From Alphaproteobacteria bacterium (GTDB lineage Bacteria > Pseudomonadota > Alphaproteobacteria > Paracaedibacterales > VGCI01), in assembly GCA_016870095.1 (NCBI GenBank), contig VGCI01000004.1:99061-163060 (forward strand): 64,000 nucleotides of DNA, written 5' to 3'. Positions 37,578-48,900 of the stretch are shown here, piece by piece (position 1 is the first letter of the stretch; each line of letters starts with the position of its first letter). The notes beneath the pieces are model-generated. The model did no database searches and was not told the DNA's origin. It saw only the letters and a program-made list of their open reading frames with translations. Both the position numbers and the translations under genes were made by a program.

Positions 37578-39434
37578 ATGTCAGACTTAGCGCCTTTTTT
37601 ACAAACCTTGCGGGATCGCCTTTCTCTATCGGAAGTTATTCGCCCGCACGTTAAGCTGACGCGAAAAGGGCGTGAGTACTCCGGTCTTTGTCCTTTTCAC
37701 AAGGAAAAAAGTCCCTCCTTTACGGTAAGTGATGAAAAAGGGTTTTATCATTGTTTTGGATGTGGTGCCCACGGAGATATCTTTGATTTTGTCATGCAAA
37801 AACAGAATATGCCTTTTATGGAATCCGTTGAGTTACTGGCTCATTTATTGGGACTGGAAGTTCCCAAACTTCAGACGCAGTCTTCGTCAGATCTTTCTCA
37901 AGCAAAACCTGATGTAACCTTATATCAAGTTATGGAGGCTGCCTGTTGTTGGTATCAGCAACAACTTAATTTGGCCTCTGGTGCTTCAGCTCGAGAGTAT
38001 TTTACACAACGCGGACTTCTTCCTCAAACGATTGCTGACTTTCGTCTGGGGTATGCACCGGAACAGGGTCTGCAAGCCGCTCTTCAAAAGCAGGGATTTT
38101 CAGAAAAAATATTGATAGAAGCTGGATTAATTGGTCGAGCTGAAGAAAGAGATTCTACCTATGACCGTTTTCGTAACCGACTTATGTTCCCTATTTGGGA
38201 CGGGAAAGGGCGCGTTATTGCCTTTGGCGGGCGAATTTTAAGGGAGGGAGAGCCAAAATATCTTAATTCCCCCGATACACCAGCCTTTCATAAGGGCAAG
38301 ACATTATATGCTTATAATTTGGCTTTGCCAATTGCTCGTCAAGATGAAGAACCATTTATTGTAGTGGAAGGATATATGGATGTCATTGCAATGCATCAGG
38401 GGGGCCTTAAATCTGCTGTGGCACCTTTGGGAACGGCATTAACACCGGAACAAATGGCTCTTTTATGGCGGGGAACTGCCGATCCTATCTTGTGTTTTGA
38501 TGGAGATTCGGCGGGGCTGCGAGCGGCTCATCGGGCTGCCCAAAAAGCTTTAAATGTTCTAAAAGTAGGGCAAACCTTGCGATTTTGCTTTTTAGCTCGT
38601 GGGGAAGATCCCGATAGTATGCTCCGGGCTGGGCGTAAAGATGAATTTCGTCAAATTTTAGAGAATCCTCAACCCTTGGTTGATGTTTTATGGTCTATTT
38701 TTAAACAAGATCGTTTGTTTTCGACACCAGAACAAAAAGCAATCGCTCGACGGGATTTGGGAAATTTTATCAAAGAAATTGCGGATCCAGACGTACGTCA
38801 TTTTTATCGCGAAGAGATGAATAGCCGATTGCAGACTCTCATAGAGCCCAAAGGAAGAGATCAGGCCCCTGCTTACCAAAAATATAATCAAAATCAATCT
38901 TTTTCAAAATCATCTCTTAAGTCAGCTAATCCAAAACCAGGGTTTCTGGGAATTTCGAGAATATCCCCCAATAAAAATCACTTAGGACATAAAATTTTAC
39001 TGGCAACTTTGTTAAATCACCCTACATTAATAGAGGACACTGCCGAATCCTTAATGCTATTAGGTGATGAAGCGGGTAGATATGATGAACTCCGCCAAGC
39101 TATCTTGTCTCTTATAGCAGAGAACCCCTCCCTTCCTGCGGCAGAATTGAAGGATTTATTGAGGAAAAATGGTTTTGCCTCTTTACTATCTGAGATGTTA
39201 ACATCTCAAATTTATTCTTTTGCGCCATTTGCGAAAGAAACGAGTACGAAAGAGGAAGCTTTGGCGGGTTGGAAAGAAGTTTGGCATCAAACCGTTGCTA
39301 AACATTATTTGGCCGCAGAGACATTTCGAACGGCAACAGCGGTTCGGGATCAATTTGACGAAGAAACATGGGAGCGATTCAAATTTTTAAAAAACCAATT
39401 TGTTTCAAAAAAAGACGAGAAAAAAGGAGTTTAA
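37578..39434 (+). CDS. dnaG: DNA primase
   Basis: A 618-residue DnaG. The zinc motif uses Cys38, His41, Cys59, Cys62 ('LCPFHKEKSPSF', 'YHCFGCGAHGD'); the TOPRIM core has 'PFIVVEGYMDVIAM' and 'LCFDGDSAGLRAA'. The C-terminal helicase-binding region is divergent, as usual. It makes RNA primers at the fork. The gene lies between ygfZ and rpoD with gaps of 4 and 3 bases, the classic dnaG-rpoD macromolecular-synthesis layout. Confidence 0.97.
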   Translation: MSDLAPFLQTLRDRLSLSEVIRPHVKLTRKGREYSGLCPFHKEKSPSFTVSDEKGFYHCFGCGAHGDIFDFVMQKQNMPFMESVELLAHLLGLEVPKLQTQSSSDLSQAKPDVTLYQVMEAACCWYQQQLNLASGASAREYFTQRGLLPQTIADFRLGYAPEQGLQAALQKQGFSEKILIEAGLIGRAEERDSTYDRFRNRLMFPIWDGKGRVIAFGGRILREGEPKYLNSPDTPAFHKGKTLYAYNLALPIARQDEEPFIVVEGYMDVIAMHQGGLKSAVAPLGTALTPEQMALLWRGTADPILCFDGDSAGLRAAHRAAQKALNVLKVGQTLRFCFLARGEDPDSMLRAGRKDEFRQILENPQPLVDVLWSIFKQDRLFSTPEQKAIARRDLGNFIKEIADPDVRHFYREEMNSRLQTLIEPKGRDQAPAYQKYNQNQSFSKSSLKSANPKPGFLGISRISPNKNHLGHKILLATLLNHPTLIEDTAESLMLLGDEAGRYDELRQAILSLIAENPSLPAAELKDLLRKNGFASLLSEMLTSQIYSFAPFAKETSTKEEALAGWKEVWHQTVAKHYLAAETFRTATAVRDQFDEETWERFKFLKNQFVSKKDEKKGV

Positions 39435-39437
39435 TGC

Positions 39438-41411
39438 ATGGCTAGTAAAATTGCTCAAAAATCTGACAATAATGATCTTCCTTCCCAAGAAATTGCGGGA
39501 GAAGAAGTTGATATTCCTTTAATGGAATTAAGTAAATCAAATCCTTCTTTAAAAAGGCTTATCGCTCGCGGTAAGGAGCGAGGGTACATTACTTATGATG
39601 AGCTGAATGAAACTTTGCCTCAAAATCAATTGTCTTCGGACCAAATTGATGAAGCGATGACAATGATTGCTGAAATGGGAATTAGTATTGTCGACAGTGA
39701 TGAGGTCGATGAGACTTTAACGGAAGTGGAACAACCTGCTCGTGAGCTGACTGGATTTGAGACAGGTTTTGAAACCGAAGAAGAAGTAACAGAATCTGCT
39801 GCCGGGCGCACGGATGATCCTGTTCGAATGTATTTGAGGGAAATGGGTAATGTGGAATTATTATCTCGAGAAGGGGAAATTTCCATTGCTAAGCGTATTG
39901 AAACAGGTAAGGAGATGATGTTGGGGGGCTTATGTGAGAGTCCATTAACAACACGTTCTTTGGATTCCTGGCGAGAACAATTACACGCAGGCACAATGAT
40001 GTTGCGTGAAATTATTGCTCTCGATACCAACGCAAATTTTGACGAAGATGGTGCAGAAGAGGAAGATCTTCTGGAAGTTGAAAACGAGGGAATTGATGCA
40101 GATACTGACGGTACAACAGAAGTAGAGCAACCTACCGCAGAGTCAACAACGCCTCCTTTATCTATAGTTGAACAAAGTATGTATCCCAAGGTTACTGACC
40201 TCATGGATCGATATAGCGAAGTTTACGCTCAATTATGGACACGTCAAGAAAAGTTGATTGCCAGTTCAAAAAAATCCGATGAGATTGAGTCCGATAAGGA
40301 TTACCAAAAAATCAAAGCAGAATTAATTGCCTTAATGGAAGAGATTAAGCTTAATCCGCATCGTATTGAAGATTTGATGCGACAACATCAGAATATTATT
40401 CGATCTATCAGCTCTCAAGAGCGGGCTCTTGCAGGGTTTGCAGATGCATGTGGCGTGAAGCGCGAAGAGTTCTTAGATCAAATGAACTGCGCTCATCTTA
40501 ATGCAGCTTGGATTGTTTCTTTAGGAAAATTAACGGGCAAGAGCTGGACGAATTTTATGGCTCGCCATGAAGTAGATTTAAGCCGTTTGGTAGCAAGTAT
40601 TGAAGTTGTTGAAGAAGAAACGGGGATACCTTTCCGTGAATTCCGACGCATTGTTACAACCATTCAAAAAGGCGAAAGAGAATCCTCTCGAGCAAAAAAA
40701 GAAATGATCGAAGCTAACTTACGCTTAGTAATTTCCATAGCTAAAAAATATACTAATCGTGGATTGCAGTTTTTGGATTTGATTCAGGAAGGCAACATTG
40801 GTTTGATGAAAGCTGTTGATAAGTTCGAATATCGTCGAGGTTACAAATTTTCGACCTACGCGACTTGGTGGATTCGTCAAGCGATTACTCGCTCCATTGC
40901 AGATCAAGCTCGCACAATTCGTATTCCTGTCCATATGATTGAAACTATTAATAAAATGGTTCGGACCTCACGTCAAATGATGCATGAAATTGGTCGAGAA
41001 CCTACGCCTGAAGAATTATCTGAGAAACTGATGATGCCACTTGAAAAAGTTCGCAAAGTCATGAAGATTGCTAAAGAACCAATCAGTCTTGAAACGCCCA
41101 TTGGTGATGAGGAAGATAGTCATTTGGGAGATTTTATCGAAGATAAGAATGCCCTTCTTCCAATTGAAGCGGCAATTTATGCAAACCTGCGTGACACGAC
41201 GACTCGAGTTTTAGCGAGTCTTACCGCTCGCGAAGAGCGAGTCCTTCGCATGAGATTTGGTATAGGGATGAACACGGATCATACCCTGGAAGAAGTGGGC
41301 CAGCAATTTGCCGTAACCCGTGAGCGGATACGACAAATTGAAGCTAAAGCCTTACGTAAATTAAAGCATCCAAGTCGATCACGCAAATTGCGAAGCTTCT
41401 TAGATACTTAA
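39438..41411 (+). CDS. rpoD: RNA polymerase primary sigma factor (sigma-70)
   Basis: A 657-residue RpoD. Region 1.1 ('[18 protein letters not shown]'), region 1.2 ('[20 protein letters not shown]'), a large acidic non-conserved insert (about 190-240), region 2 ('[20 protein letters not shown]'), region 3 and region 4 ('[17 protein letters not shown]') are complete. It directs housekeeping transcription. A strong terminator follows within 15 bases. Confidence 0.98.
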   Translation: MASKIAQKSDNNDLPSQEIAGEEVDIPLMELSKSNPSLKRLIARGKERGYITYDELNETLPQNQLSSDQIDEAMTMIAEMGISIVDSDEVDETLTEVEQPARELTGFETGFETEEEVTESAAGRTDDPVRMYLREMGNVELLSREGEISIAKRIETGKEMMLGGLCESPLTTRSLDSWREQLHAGTMMLREIIALDTNANFDEDGAEEEDLLEVENEGIDADTDGTTEVEQPTAESTTPPLSIVEQSMYPKVTDLMDRYSEVYAQLWTRQEKLIASSKKSDEIESDKDYQKIKAELIALMEEIKLNPHRIEDLMRQHQNIIRSISSQERALAGFADACGVKREEFLDQMNCAHLNAAWIVSLGKLTGKSWTNFMARHEVDLSRLVASIEVVEEETGIPFREFRRIVTTIQKGERESSRAKKEMIEANLRLVISIAKKYTNRGLQFLDLIQEGNIGLMKAVDKFEYRRGYKFSTYATWWIRQAITRSIADQARTIRIPVHMIETINKMVRTSRQMMHEIGREPTPEELSEKLMMPLEKVRKVMKIAKEPISLETPIGDEEDSHLGDFIEDKNALLPIEAAIYANLRDTTTRVLASLTAREERVLRMRFGIGMNTDHTLEEVGQQFAVTRERIRQIEAKALRKLKHPSRSRKLRSFLDT

Positions 41412-41422
41412 GAATTAAAGTG

Positions 41423-41452
41423 TTGGAGGGGATGACCCCCTCCAATTTTTTT
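41423..41452 (+). terminator. Rho-independent terminator after rpoD
   Basis: A 9-bp perfect stem (41423-41431 with 41437-41445), 5-base loop, then seven T. It closes the ygfZ-dnaG-rpoD operon. Confidence 0.92.
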
Positions 41453-41490
41453 ACTATAAAAGTTTTTTTGCGAATAATTGGGTTGTCGGA

Positions 41491-42312
41491 ATGAGCCATA
41501 AAGAAAACTTAAACTTTCAAAATATTCATCAATCTCTTCTCGATCAATCTTACGCAACCGTTCCTTTTCTCATAGAACCCTTTATCTTAGAGGCAGCGAT
41601 CGAAGCATTTTTTAAGTTCTTGAGAGAGCCAGAATATGTAAAATCACATATTGATTTTACAATTGCCCCTCTCCATCGTCGAGGGGATGTTGGCTTTAAG
41701 CATCGAGACTCTAAAGATGATATTTATAATGACAGTAAGGATTTTTTCCATTTTCATCCGGCCCTTTTTCAAAGGTATCCAGATTTTTTAGAGGCCCATC
41801 CTGTCGTCAAAGATTTTGTTCTTAAAGCCCAACCGATTTGGGATATGGCCTATAAAACTATCGAAGATATTCTTATATCTTTTGAACCTACATTTCCGGG
41901 AATTTGCGCCAAAATTTTTGACACTGATCCTGTCCATATTCTTTTGCGCTTTCTAAAATATGATTGGCAAAAGTCCGGAGATTTGTTAGCTAAACCTCAT
42001 TATGACGCCGGGTCTTTTACCTTGGCAATTGCAGAAAGTTGTTCTGGCTTGCGTATTGGCAGTATGCCCGGTAATTTAATGCCGGTGGAGCATAAGTCAG
42101 GTAGTGCAATTTTTATGTTAGCAAGTAATTTTCAAAAAGTGATGGATACAGATAAAGTATGTGCCGGGTGGCATGACGTGGTTCAAGTTGATAAATCCCT
42201 GATTGGCAAACCTTTTGCACGTTGGGCAATCGTGGCTTTCGTAGAAGCCCATGGGGTTGAAGCCTTACCAAGGACCGAAACACATAAGTGGTATGACAAA
42301 AAAATTGCCTAA
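41491..42312 (+). CDS. 2-oxoglutarate/Fe(II) oxygenase-like protein
   Basis: A 273-residue protein. Its second half has the order of a 2OG-Fe(II) double-stranded beta-helix enzyme: 'KPHYDAGSFTLAIAES' (HxD), 'GWHDVVQVD' (distal His) and 'FARWAIVAF' (Arg for the 2OG carboxylate). The N-terminal half is not recognised. It could hydroxylate a small molecule or protein; no substrate is implied by the neighbours, rpoD and a secreted repeat protein. I rate the fold as likely and the specific function as unknown. Confidence 0.6.
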   Translation: MSHKENLNFQNIHQSLLDQSYATVPFLIEPFILEAAIEAFFKFLREPEYVKSHIDFTIAPLHRRGDVGFKHRDSKDDIYNDSKDFFHFHPALFQRYPDFLEAHPVVKDFVLKAQPIWDMAYKTIEDILISFEPTFPGICAKIFDTDPVHILLRFLKYDWQKSGDLLAKPHYDAGSFTLAIAESCSGLRIGSMPGNLMPVEHKSGSAIFMLASNFQKVMDTDKVCAGWHDVVQVDKSLIGKPFARWAIVAFVEAHGVEALPRTETHKWYDKKIA

Positions 42313-42612
42313 AACTCATTAAAACTTCTTTTATCCTTTTGTGAATAAGATTTATTCACTTCTAATATCTCAATAGGTATTTATCTTCACAACCTTCAAT
42401 TAAACAATTCGATTTTAATTGTGTTAAATTTAAATTAAAAATTTAGCTTGATCTTTGGTATCTCCTTCCATTAGCTTAAGCAAGTTGGGGAAAAAGTTTT
42501 TTCCCAGAAAAAATAAGCTTAAAAAACCCAGTTAGAGAAAAAATTTAAGCTAAGTTACAAAAGAAACATTGAATATTCAATGAGTATTAACAATCATTTA
42601 AAGGAGAATTAC
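42313..42612. promoter_or_regulatory. AT-rich intergenic region with inverted repeats upstream of the large secreted protein gene
   Basis: About 300 bases. It contains a perfect 8-bp inverted repeat GTGAATAA/TTATTCAC (42341-42359), a palindromic GGGAAAAA...TTTTTCCC (42488-42505), and three copies of AGCTTAA or its complement between 42473 and 42560. These may be operator or leader structures for the gene at 42613. No gene is seen. Confidence 0.35.
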
Positions 42613-44973
42613 ATGATAAATAAAATTAAAATCAAGCTCTATCTGGCAACCATACCGATAATATTTGGTCTTGAAGGCCAACCCGTTTCTGCAGTAGAAA
42701 AAATAACAAAAGACCCCCAGCCCACATCTTCCCAAACATTTTTTTCCGTACAACCTTCAAAAGCTTTTCCTCCCGATTCAGAAAAATTGACACCTGAAGT
42801 TTCATTGGTTGGATTGCTGAAAAAACTCCAACAATTTAATCATCAGCCTTTGCCATCAATAGAAAAAGATGAAAATTACCCAGCGGAATGGGTTAAGGCA
42901 TTGAAAGAGGATATTGATATTCGATCTGTAGAGATGGAGACGCTCATCCAAAAAATTGAGAATTTGACTGCTGAACTAGAGGAAGCCAAGAAGCAAAACT
43001 CATCTACGGAAACAAGTTTAAGAACTCAACAGCAACAAGATTTAAAGCTCTTGATACTTTTACAAGAAATTCAAAAGTTAGAAAGCAATCTCCACTTCCG
43101 TATGAGCGAGCTTAGCTCCTATAACGGTATAGCAAATTTCTTTGGGGATTCTGTCGTTGGAAAAATTGCGGCCGCTCCTACACTTTTTGGAGCAAGCTTA
43201 TTTATGCCTTTATTTATAAGTAAATCAAGCTCTGAAGAATCGAAGTTTGTGCGTCAAGATCAATCAGGAAACCTATTCCTCGGGAATAAAACCGCTGGCT
43301 CAAACCCTGTTGATGATCTTATCAGTACACTTTTGGTGGGAGGAACGTTTGCGTTAAATCAAGGTTTTACAACAAGTCCCTATCTATATGCTTCTCTTAT
43401 TGCAGGTAGTTATTATCAAGGTGGTAAAGCGACCAACCAATATGTGCGACAAGTCGTTAACGGATTGTGGGGCAAGAGTATGTCTTCACAACAGATAGAA
43501 ATGTTAGCAGGTGCCGCAGCATTATTGTATTTTGTGATGAATATTCCGGGTGCCGAAGCATTTCCTTATGCAGCACCGGGAACAGAAGTTCAATTGGATT
43601 CCCGCACCAACTTAGGTGTTGCCTCCACGACATCGGGAAACTCACTATTTGTTGCTATGGCTGATACAACCAGTGTCAATGGAAAGTTCTTTGATAGTAA
43701 TTCTTTGACCCCAACTTCTGCCCTTTATAGTATTAGTCAAAATCCTGTAGCTACGGCAAATATTCCTTCCACGGTTATTTCAAATAACACCTACTTTGTT
43801 GGATATACCTTATCTGCTAATGGGGGTGATATTGCTCTTCGCGCTGGAAATGCAACGGGATTTTTTGGTCCTGAAGTGACTATAATGCCAAACGTCGGCG
43901 CTCAAAGTGGTGTATCTCTTGTAGATCTCCACAATGGTTATTTTGCAGCCCTTTTAAATACAAATCCATTGGGATCAAATTCTGATATTGTGGGTTATAC
44001 CTTTAATAGTACTCTTGGAGTTGTAAAAGGTCCCTATCCTGTAAATTCTGTTACAACAGGGAATCAATATGGACCAAGTGGTGGAATTTTTAGTAATGGT
44101 AAATTAGGAGTTACCTTTACAGGCGATCAATCGGGAACTGCAACTCAATATTCAGTTGTTCTTGATCCGATGACAGGCACAAATATTGTACCTGACTATC
44201 CTTTAAAAGCCTCACAATCAGGAGTAAACCAAGGTCATGGTATGTGTGCGGAGCTAAAAGGTGGTAATCTTGGCTGTGTGTATGTGGATGGCGGAAACCT
44301 CAGAGTGGCTGTAGTAGATTCTTCCGGGACAGTTATTTGTAATGTTCAAGTAAATGATGCGTCAGTATCATCATTAAATCCAAATACGATTCCATTTATC
44401 AGCGCTACTGGAGACGGAAATTCTATTGCTGAATATACGGCTTTACCGGTTATTCCTGGAAACTACCGCGTTTATTATGCTGTAGTTTCCCCATCATGTG
44501 ATTTGCTTTCAAAGGATACAATTATTCCGAAAAGCAGTAATGGTCAGACTGCTGCGGGGGTTCAAGCATTACAAAATAATGATTTTGTAGCGATCTTTAG
44601 TGGCAGCTCACTAACGCAACCCGGTTTAATTGGAACGAGGATTGCAAATACGGGTTCCACAGCGACAGTAGTACCGACGACGGGTTCATCCCCGACGGGG
44701 TCTTCAACGACTGTACCAACCACAATGCCAAGTAGTGCTTCATCTCTTCAGCCATTTTTTTCAACATGGTTAAGTGGTATTATGAGTACAGCTCGAACGA
44801 CTACCCTTGATCCCTCATCGATGATGACATCATCCAGTGAAATGACAACGTTTAATGGGAATGTCCATTCTGCGGGAGGTGTGCTGATCAATCCTTGGGG
44901 AGTGGTTTATAGTACATTTCAAGAGATTGCTGGCTGGGGAATAAGTTCCATTCGCTGGTTATATCCGTACTAG
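42613..44973 (+). CDS. Large secreted protein with coiled coil and repeat region (unknown function)
   Basis: A 786-residue protein not assigned to a family. I chose the ATG at 42613 because AAGGAG lies 7 bases before it; an ATG at 42580 is also in frame. It has a signal-like N-terminus ('IKLYLATIPIIFGLEGQPVSA'), a coiled coil at about 95-175 ('IENLTAELEEAKKQ'), a hydrophobic middle, and a 400-residue beta-rich region with recurring 'NG-x-aromatic' strand pairs ('DLHNGYFAALLN', 'IFSNGKLGVTFTG', 'QALQNNDFVAIFSG') suggestive of a propeller. Then comes a Thr/Ser/Pro-rich linker and a short C-terminal block ending 'SIRWLYPY'. A terminator follows. Surface or secreted function is inferred. Confidence 0.75.
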   Translation: MINKIKIKLYLATIPIIFGLEGQPVSAVEKITKDPQPTSSQTFFSVQPSKAFPPDSEKLTPEVSLVGLLKKLQQFNHQPLPSIEKDENYPAEWVKALKEDIDIRSVEMETLIQKIENLTAELEEAKKQNSSTETSLRTQQQQDLKLLILLQEIQKLESNLHFRMSELSSYNGIANFFGDSVVGKIAAAPTLFGASLFMPLFISKSSSEESKFVRQDQSGNLFLGNKTAGSNPVDDLISTLLVGGTFALNQGFTTSPYLYASLIAGSYYQGGKATNQYVRQVVNGLWGKSMSSQQIEMLAGAAALLYFVMNIPGAEAFPYAAPGTEVQLDSRTNLGVASTTSGNSLFVAMADTTSVNGKFFDSNSLTPTSALYSISQNPVATANIPSTVISNNTYFVGYTLSANGGDIALRAGNATGFFGPEVTIMPNVGAQSGVSLVDLHNGYFAALLNTNPLGSNSDIVGYTFNSTLGVVKGPYPVNSVTTGNQYGPSGGIFSNGKLGVTFTGDQSGTATQYSVVLDPMTGTNIVPDYPLKASQSGVNQGHGMCAELKGGNLGCVYVDGGNLRVAVVDSSGTVICNVQVNDASVSSLNPNTIPFISATGDGNSIAEYTALPVIPGNYRVYYAVVSPSCDLLSKDTIIPKSSNGQTAAGVQALQNNDFVAIFSGSSLTQPGLIGTRIANTGSTATVVPTTGSSPTGSSTTVPTTMPSSASSLQPFFSTWLSGIMSTARTTTLDPSSMMTSSSEMTTFNGNVHSAGGVLINPWGVVYSTFQEIAGWGISSIRWLYPY

Positions 44974-45003
44974 TTTCGATTTAAAATAATCGAACTATAC
45001 TCC

Positions 45004-45038
45004 AAAAAACTGGCTGTCTTCTGGCAGTCAGTTTTTTT
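45004..45038 (+). terminator. Hairpin terminator after the large secreted protein gene
   Basis: ACTGGCTG pairs with CAGTCAGT (one G-U) around an 8-base loop, flanked by A6 before and T7 after, a typical bidirectional-looking intrinsic terminator. Confidence 0.8.
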
Positions 45039-45194
45039 ATGAGTTCTTCCTTATTGTTTTCAAACGGGAGGTATATAACTAGCTAGTTTTATAGAGTCCA
45101 AACGGATGATGAAACAAAGTTAAGAAGTGATGAGAAGCAAAAACAGGCTTGCAATTCTCTGGAGAATAGGTATGATCCTTATTGAAACAAGCGG

Positions 45195-45269
45195 GCGGGC
45201 GTAGCTCAGGGGTAGAGCACAACCTTGCCAAGGTTGGGGTCGAGGGTTCGAATCCCTTCGCCCGCTCCA
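45195..45269 (+). tRNA. tRNA-Gly (anticodon GCC), CCA encoded
   Basis: The 75-base cloverleaf has acceptor stem GCGGGCG (45195-45201) pairing with CGCCCGC (45259-45265), TAGCTC at the D arm, anticodon stem ACCTT-GCC-AAGGT with anticodon GCC, and the T-loop GGTTCGAATCC. Discriminator T and encoded CCA end the gene. Confidence 0.96.
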
Positions 45270-45340
45270 ATTGACTTTTGAGTCCGTTCAGAAAAATTTT
45301 CACCTAACTTTCTTTAATTATAAGTAAATGGTTAACAAAA

Positions 45341-45844
45341 ATGACAACGCGTCGTTTAAATCGTTCATTTTTTCAAAATCCTACGGTTGAGGTTGCTCAG
45401 AACCTTTTGGGAAAGCGACTCACTTTTAACAATTTTTCAGGAATTATTACAGAAACTGAAGCTTACCATCAAGATAATGATCCTGCCTGTCATGCTTTTC
45501 GAGGGCGAACACCTCGCAACGCAGCTATGTTTGGCCCTGCAGGATACTCTTATGTCTATTTTATTTATGGAATGTACCATTGCCTAAACGTTGTGACAGA
45601 ATCTGAAGGTATTGGGGCTGCTGTTTTGATTCGGGGGCTAACAATAGGGGAAACAAACCTCAATGGCCCGGGGAAGCTCTGTAATTATTTGAAAATAACA
45701 CGAGATCACAATTCTCTCGATTTAGTGACCTCGGATGGCTTTTTCATTAGCGATGAAGGCATTACACCCGGGTTTATAAGTACACCTCGTATTGGTATTC
45801 GTCAGGGGCAAGACCTGTTATGGCGTTTCGTTACACAATCTTAA
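45341..45844 (+). CDS. mpg: 3-methyladenine DNA glycosylase (MPG/AAG family)
   Basis: A 167-residue protein of the alkyladenine glycosylase family: 'ITETEAYHQDNDPACHAF' with the catalytic Glu, 'RNAAMFGPAGYSYVYFIYGM', 'HCLNVVTE' and 'AVLIRGLTIG'. It excises alkylated purines. It is somewhat shorter than typical (about 185-200), with a compact C-terminus ending after 'TPRIGIRQGQDLLWRF'. Confidence 0.93.
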   Translation: MTTRRLNRSFFQNPTVEVAQNLLGKRLTFNNFSGIITETEAYHQDNDPACHAFRGRTPRNAAMFGPAGYSYVYFIYGMYHCLNVVTESEGIGAAVLIRGLTIGETNLNGPGKLCNYLKITRDHNSLDLVTSDGFFISDEGITPGFISTPRIGIRQGQDLLWRFVTQS

Positions 45845-45904
45845 CTCTCTTAGTTTAAAATAGGGTGGAGAACCAAAGATTTAATGGGGTAAGGCGCTGA
45901 TTGA

Positions 45905-48900
45905 ATGACTTCATTCGACACAAAATCTACTTTAATTGCCGCTATTTGCGCCGAACTTCATGCCAAGTTGCCATCTAAAGATACCAATTTAACCACTTTT
46001 GTGACGCAATTTTTTAAACGCGTTCCTACTGAATTTCTTCAAAAAATGCTTCTTCCTGAATTAATATCCATCGTTCAAGAGGCTTGGCGCTTATTTCAGA
46101 TTCGTCGACCTAATGAATCTCTTGTTAAAATTAAGCCTTATAAGCTCGGCCGCCATATGATTCCTCGTCTCGGTATTTTTATGGTTAATCTCGATCAACC
46201 GTTCCTCATTGACAGCATTACAACCTTTCTGGAAAAAAATGGTTTCAAAATAGAAATATTCGTTCACCCCGTTTTGGGTGTAAAAAGAACGCATGATGGT
46301 AAATTAAGTTCCGTAGTGGAATTAAAGGAGCTTCATCCTTTAAGTAGCTTAAACACAGAAAATCGCCCAAAACATTTCGATTATCTGGGTTTAATTTCTA
46401 ACGTTCAATGGAACATTTTAGAAAAAAATGATGGGACAATAAAAACTCAATCTGAATCTATAGCTTTCCTCCAGATAAAGGCAAATTTAAAACAGAAACA
46501 GATTGACCATTTGCAATTGCAAATTCACAACCTTATTAATCAAGCTCGAAATGTTGTTTTTGATTGGCCATCCATAAGAGATCAGCTCATAAGCATACGC
46601 GATCATATGGATAACCTACCTGTTGGTAAAGGATTACCTATTCCCTTAGACCGTCAAGAACTAAAAGATTTTCTACTTTGGCTGGCAAAAGGATATTTTG
46701 TTTTTTTAGGAGCCCGATATTTTTCGGCGACCTTTGAGAAACCCAAGAGGACTTTAAAAGATAAACCCTCAATTCTATGCCTTGAAATGAAACCAGATTC
46801 TCCCCAATTAGGGTTATTTCGGAATGAATCCTTCACCAATTCCGATAATTTAGTTCCGAGTTTCTGCAGAACTTGTTTAGTTGCGGATGAAAAAACACCC
46901 TCTCTTTCGCAATGGCCATCTTTAACAATATCAAAGACAAATGAACGCTCTACAGTACATCGAGCGTCCAGAATTGATTCTATTGAGATTATTGACTGGG
47001 ATCAAAATGGGAAGCCGCGAGGTCTTTATCAATTTATAGGGATCTTCACCAAGTCAGCCTTTACAGGTTCCGCTTTTGATACCCCTATTGTAAGTCGAAA
47101 GGTTCAAGAAGTTTTTAATCAATTTGGTTTTGCTCCTCAGTGGCATGATGGCAAAACTTTGATCAACATTATCAACAGTATTCCTCGCGATGAGTTATTC
47201 TATTTAGCTGAAGATCAAATTTATACGATGTGTCAAAATGTATTGAATATGAATGATGAGCATTCCTTAACACTATCGATTCGCCCTGACATATTTGGTC
47301 GCTATATCACAGTGATGGTTTTCTTGCCCAAAGAAAAGTATAGCGTTGCTTTGAAAGGTCGAATGGCCAGAATTTTGGAGCAGCAGTTAAAAGGACAAAT
47401 TAGCTCTGAAAATGTGTTGTTAGGAGAATTAGATTACGCGAGACTGATTTTTGTGATCAGTTTTTCTGAGCCCGCTCTTGTCTCGTATAATCAAACAGAG
47501 ATTGAAAAAGCGTTTTTAGAGGCGGCCTTAAGCTGGGAAGATTATCTTGAGCGTTTCATTAATAACCATTTTGATGAAGAAAATTCAGCGACCTTGCTCG
47601 CGCGCTACCAACGAGCTTTTCCTTTAGCGTATGTGGAAACTTTCAAGCCCGAGCAAGCAATAAAAGATATTGGCTACATAGAGCGTATTTCAGATACTCA
47701 TGTCATCGACATGTACTTATACAAAGAAAAGAATAACAAACCTCTAAAAGTTAAGATTTTTCATGCTCGTCATTCTCTTTCATTGTCTACATTGTTGCCT
47801 ATTCTAAAAAATCTGGGCCTTCAGGTTATTGGTGAAACCTCCTACTCTCTAGAAAGGGATGGTTTCCGAGTTTGGATACATGATTTTGAAGTCGATTCTA
47901 AGGGCATTGAAAATTGGAAAATGAATCATGCTAACTTAGTGCAAGCCTTCCGACATATTTGGAAGGAGACTGTTGAAAATGATACTTTGTATCAACTGAT
48001 TTTAAAGGTCGGATTAAATGTTCGACAAGTTACATTGATTCGAGCTTATTTAAAATTTTTGAGACAAGTTCAGGTACCTTATTCTCTTCTATATTTAGAA
48101 GAAACGATGACAAATTATGCCGAATTAACTCGACATTTTGTTGATTTATTTGAGTTACGTTTTTCTTTGAAATCTTCAAATGATAGAGATAGTGAGGTGT
48201 CCCACCTCCTTAAGGATATTCATTTTCTTTTAGAAAAAGTTGATCGACTAGATCACGATAAAATTTTACGTCGTGTTTTGAATGCAATTGAAGCGACAGT
48301 TCGAACAAACTATTTTCAAATAACTAAAGAAGAAAGTTTGAGGGAAGATTATCTTAAACCCTACCTTTCGTTCAAATTTGATTGTCGAGATCTAGAAGAT
48401 TTGCCGCATCCGAGTCCTTTATATGAAATTTTTGTGTATTCTCCGAGAACAGAAGCGGTTCATTTGCGAGGTGCTAAAGTTGCACGGGGAGGAATTCGAT
48501 GGTCCGATAGACTCGAAGATTTTCGGACAGAAATATTAGGGCTAATGAAAGCACAAACTGTCAAAAATGCCGTTATTGTTCCTTTGGGGTCAAAAGGCGG
48601 TTTTGTCGTTAAAAGAAGGGATAAATTTCCAGATCCAGCACAATTGAAGGAAGAAGTCGTAGCCTGTTATCAAATGATGATGAGAGGCATGCTCGATATT
48701 ACGGATAATTTGAGCAATGGAAAAATTGTTCACCCGAATCAAGTTATTTGCCATGACGATGACGATCCTTATTTGGTGGTTGCCGCAGATAAGGGTACGG
48801 CAGAATTTTCTGATATTGCAAATGCCATTTCCGCAGAGTATCAGTTTTGGTTGGATGATGCTTTTGCTTCAGGTGGTTCGGATGGCTATGATCACAAGAA

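Noticed and set aside
39626..40204. 192-codon minus-strand frame
   Set aside because: Antisense of the rpoD acidic insert; rpoD is certain.
45079..45303. 74-codon minus-strand frame containing 'GFEPSTPTLARLC'
   Set aside because: It is the antisense translation of tRNA-Gly, a well-known false protein.
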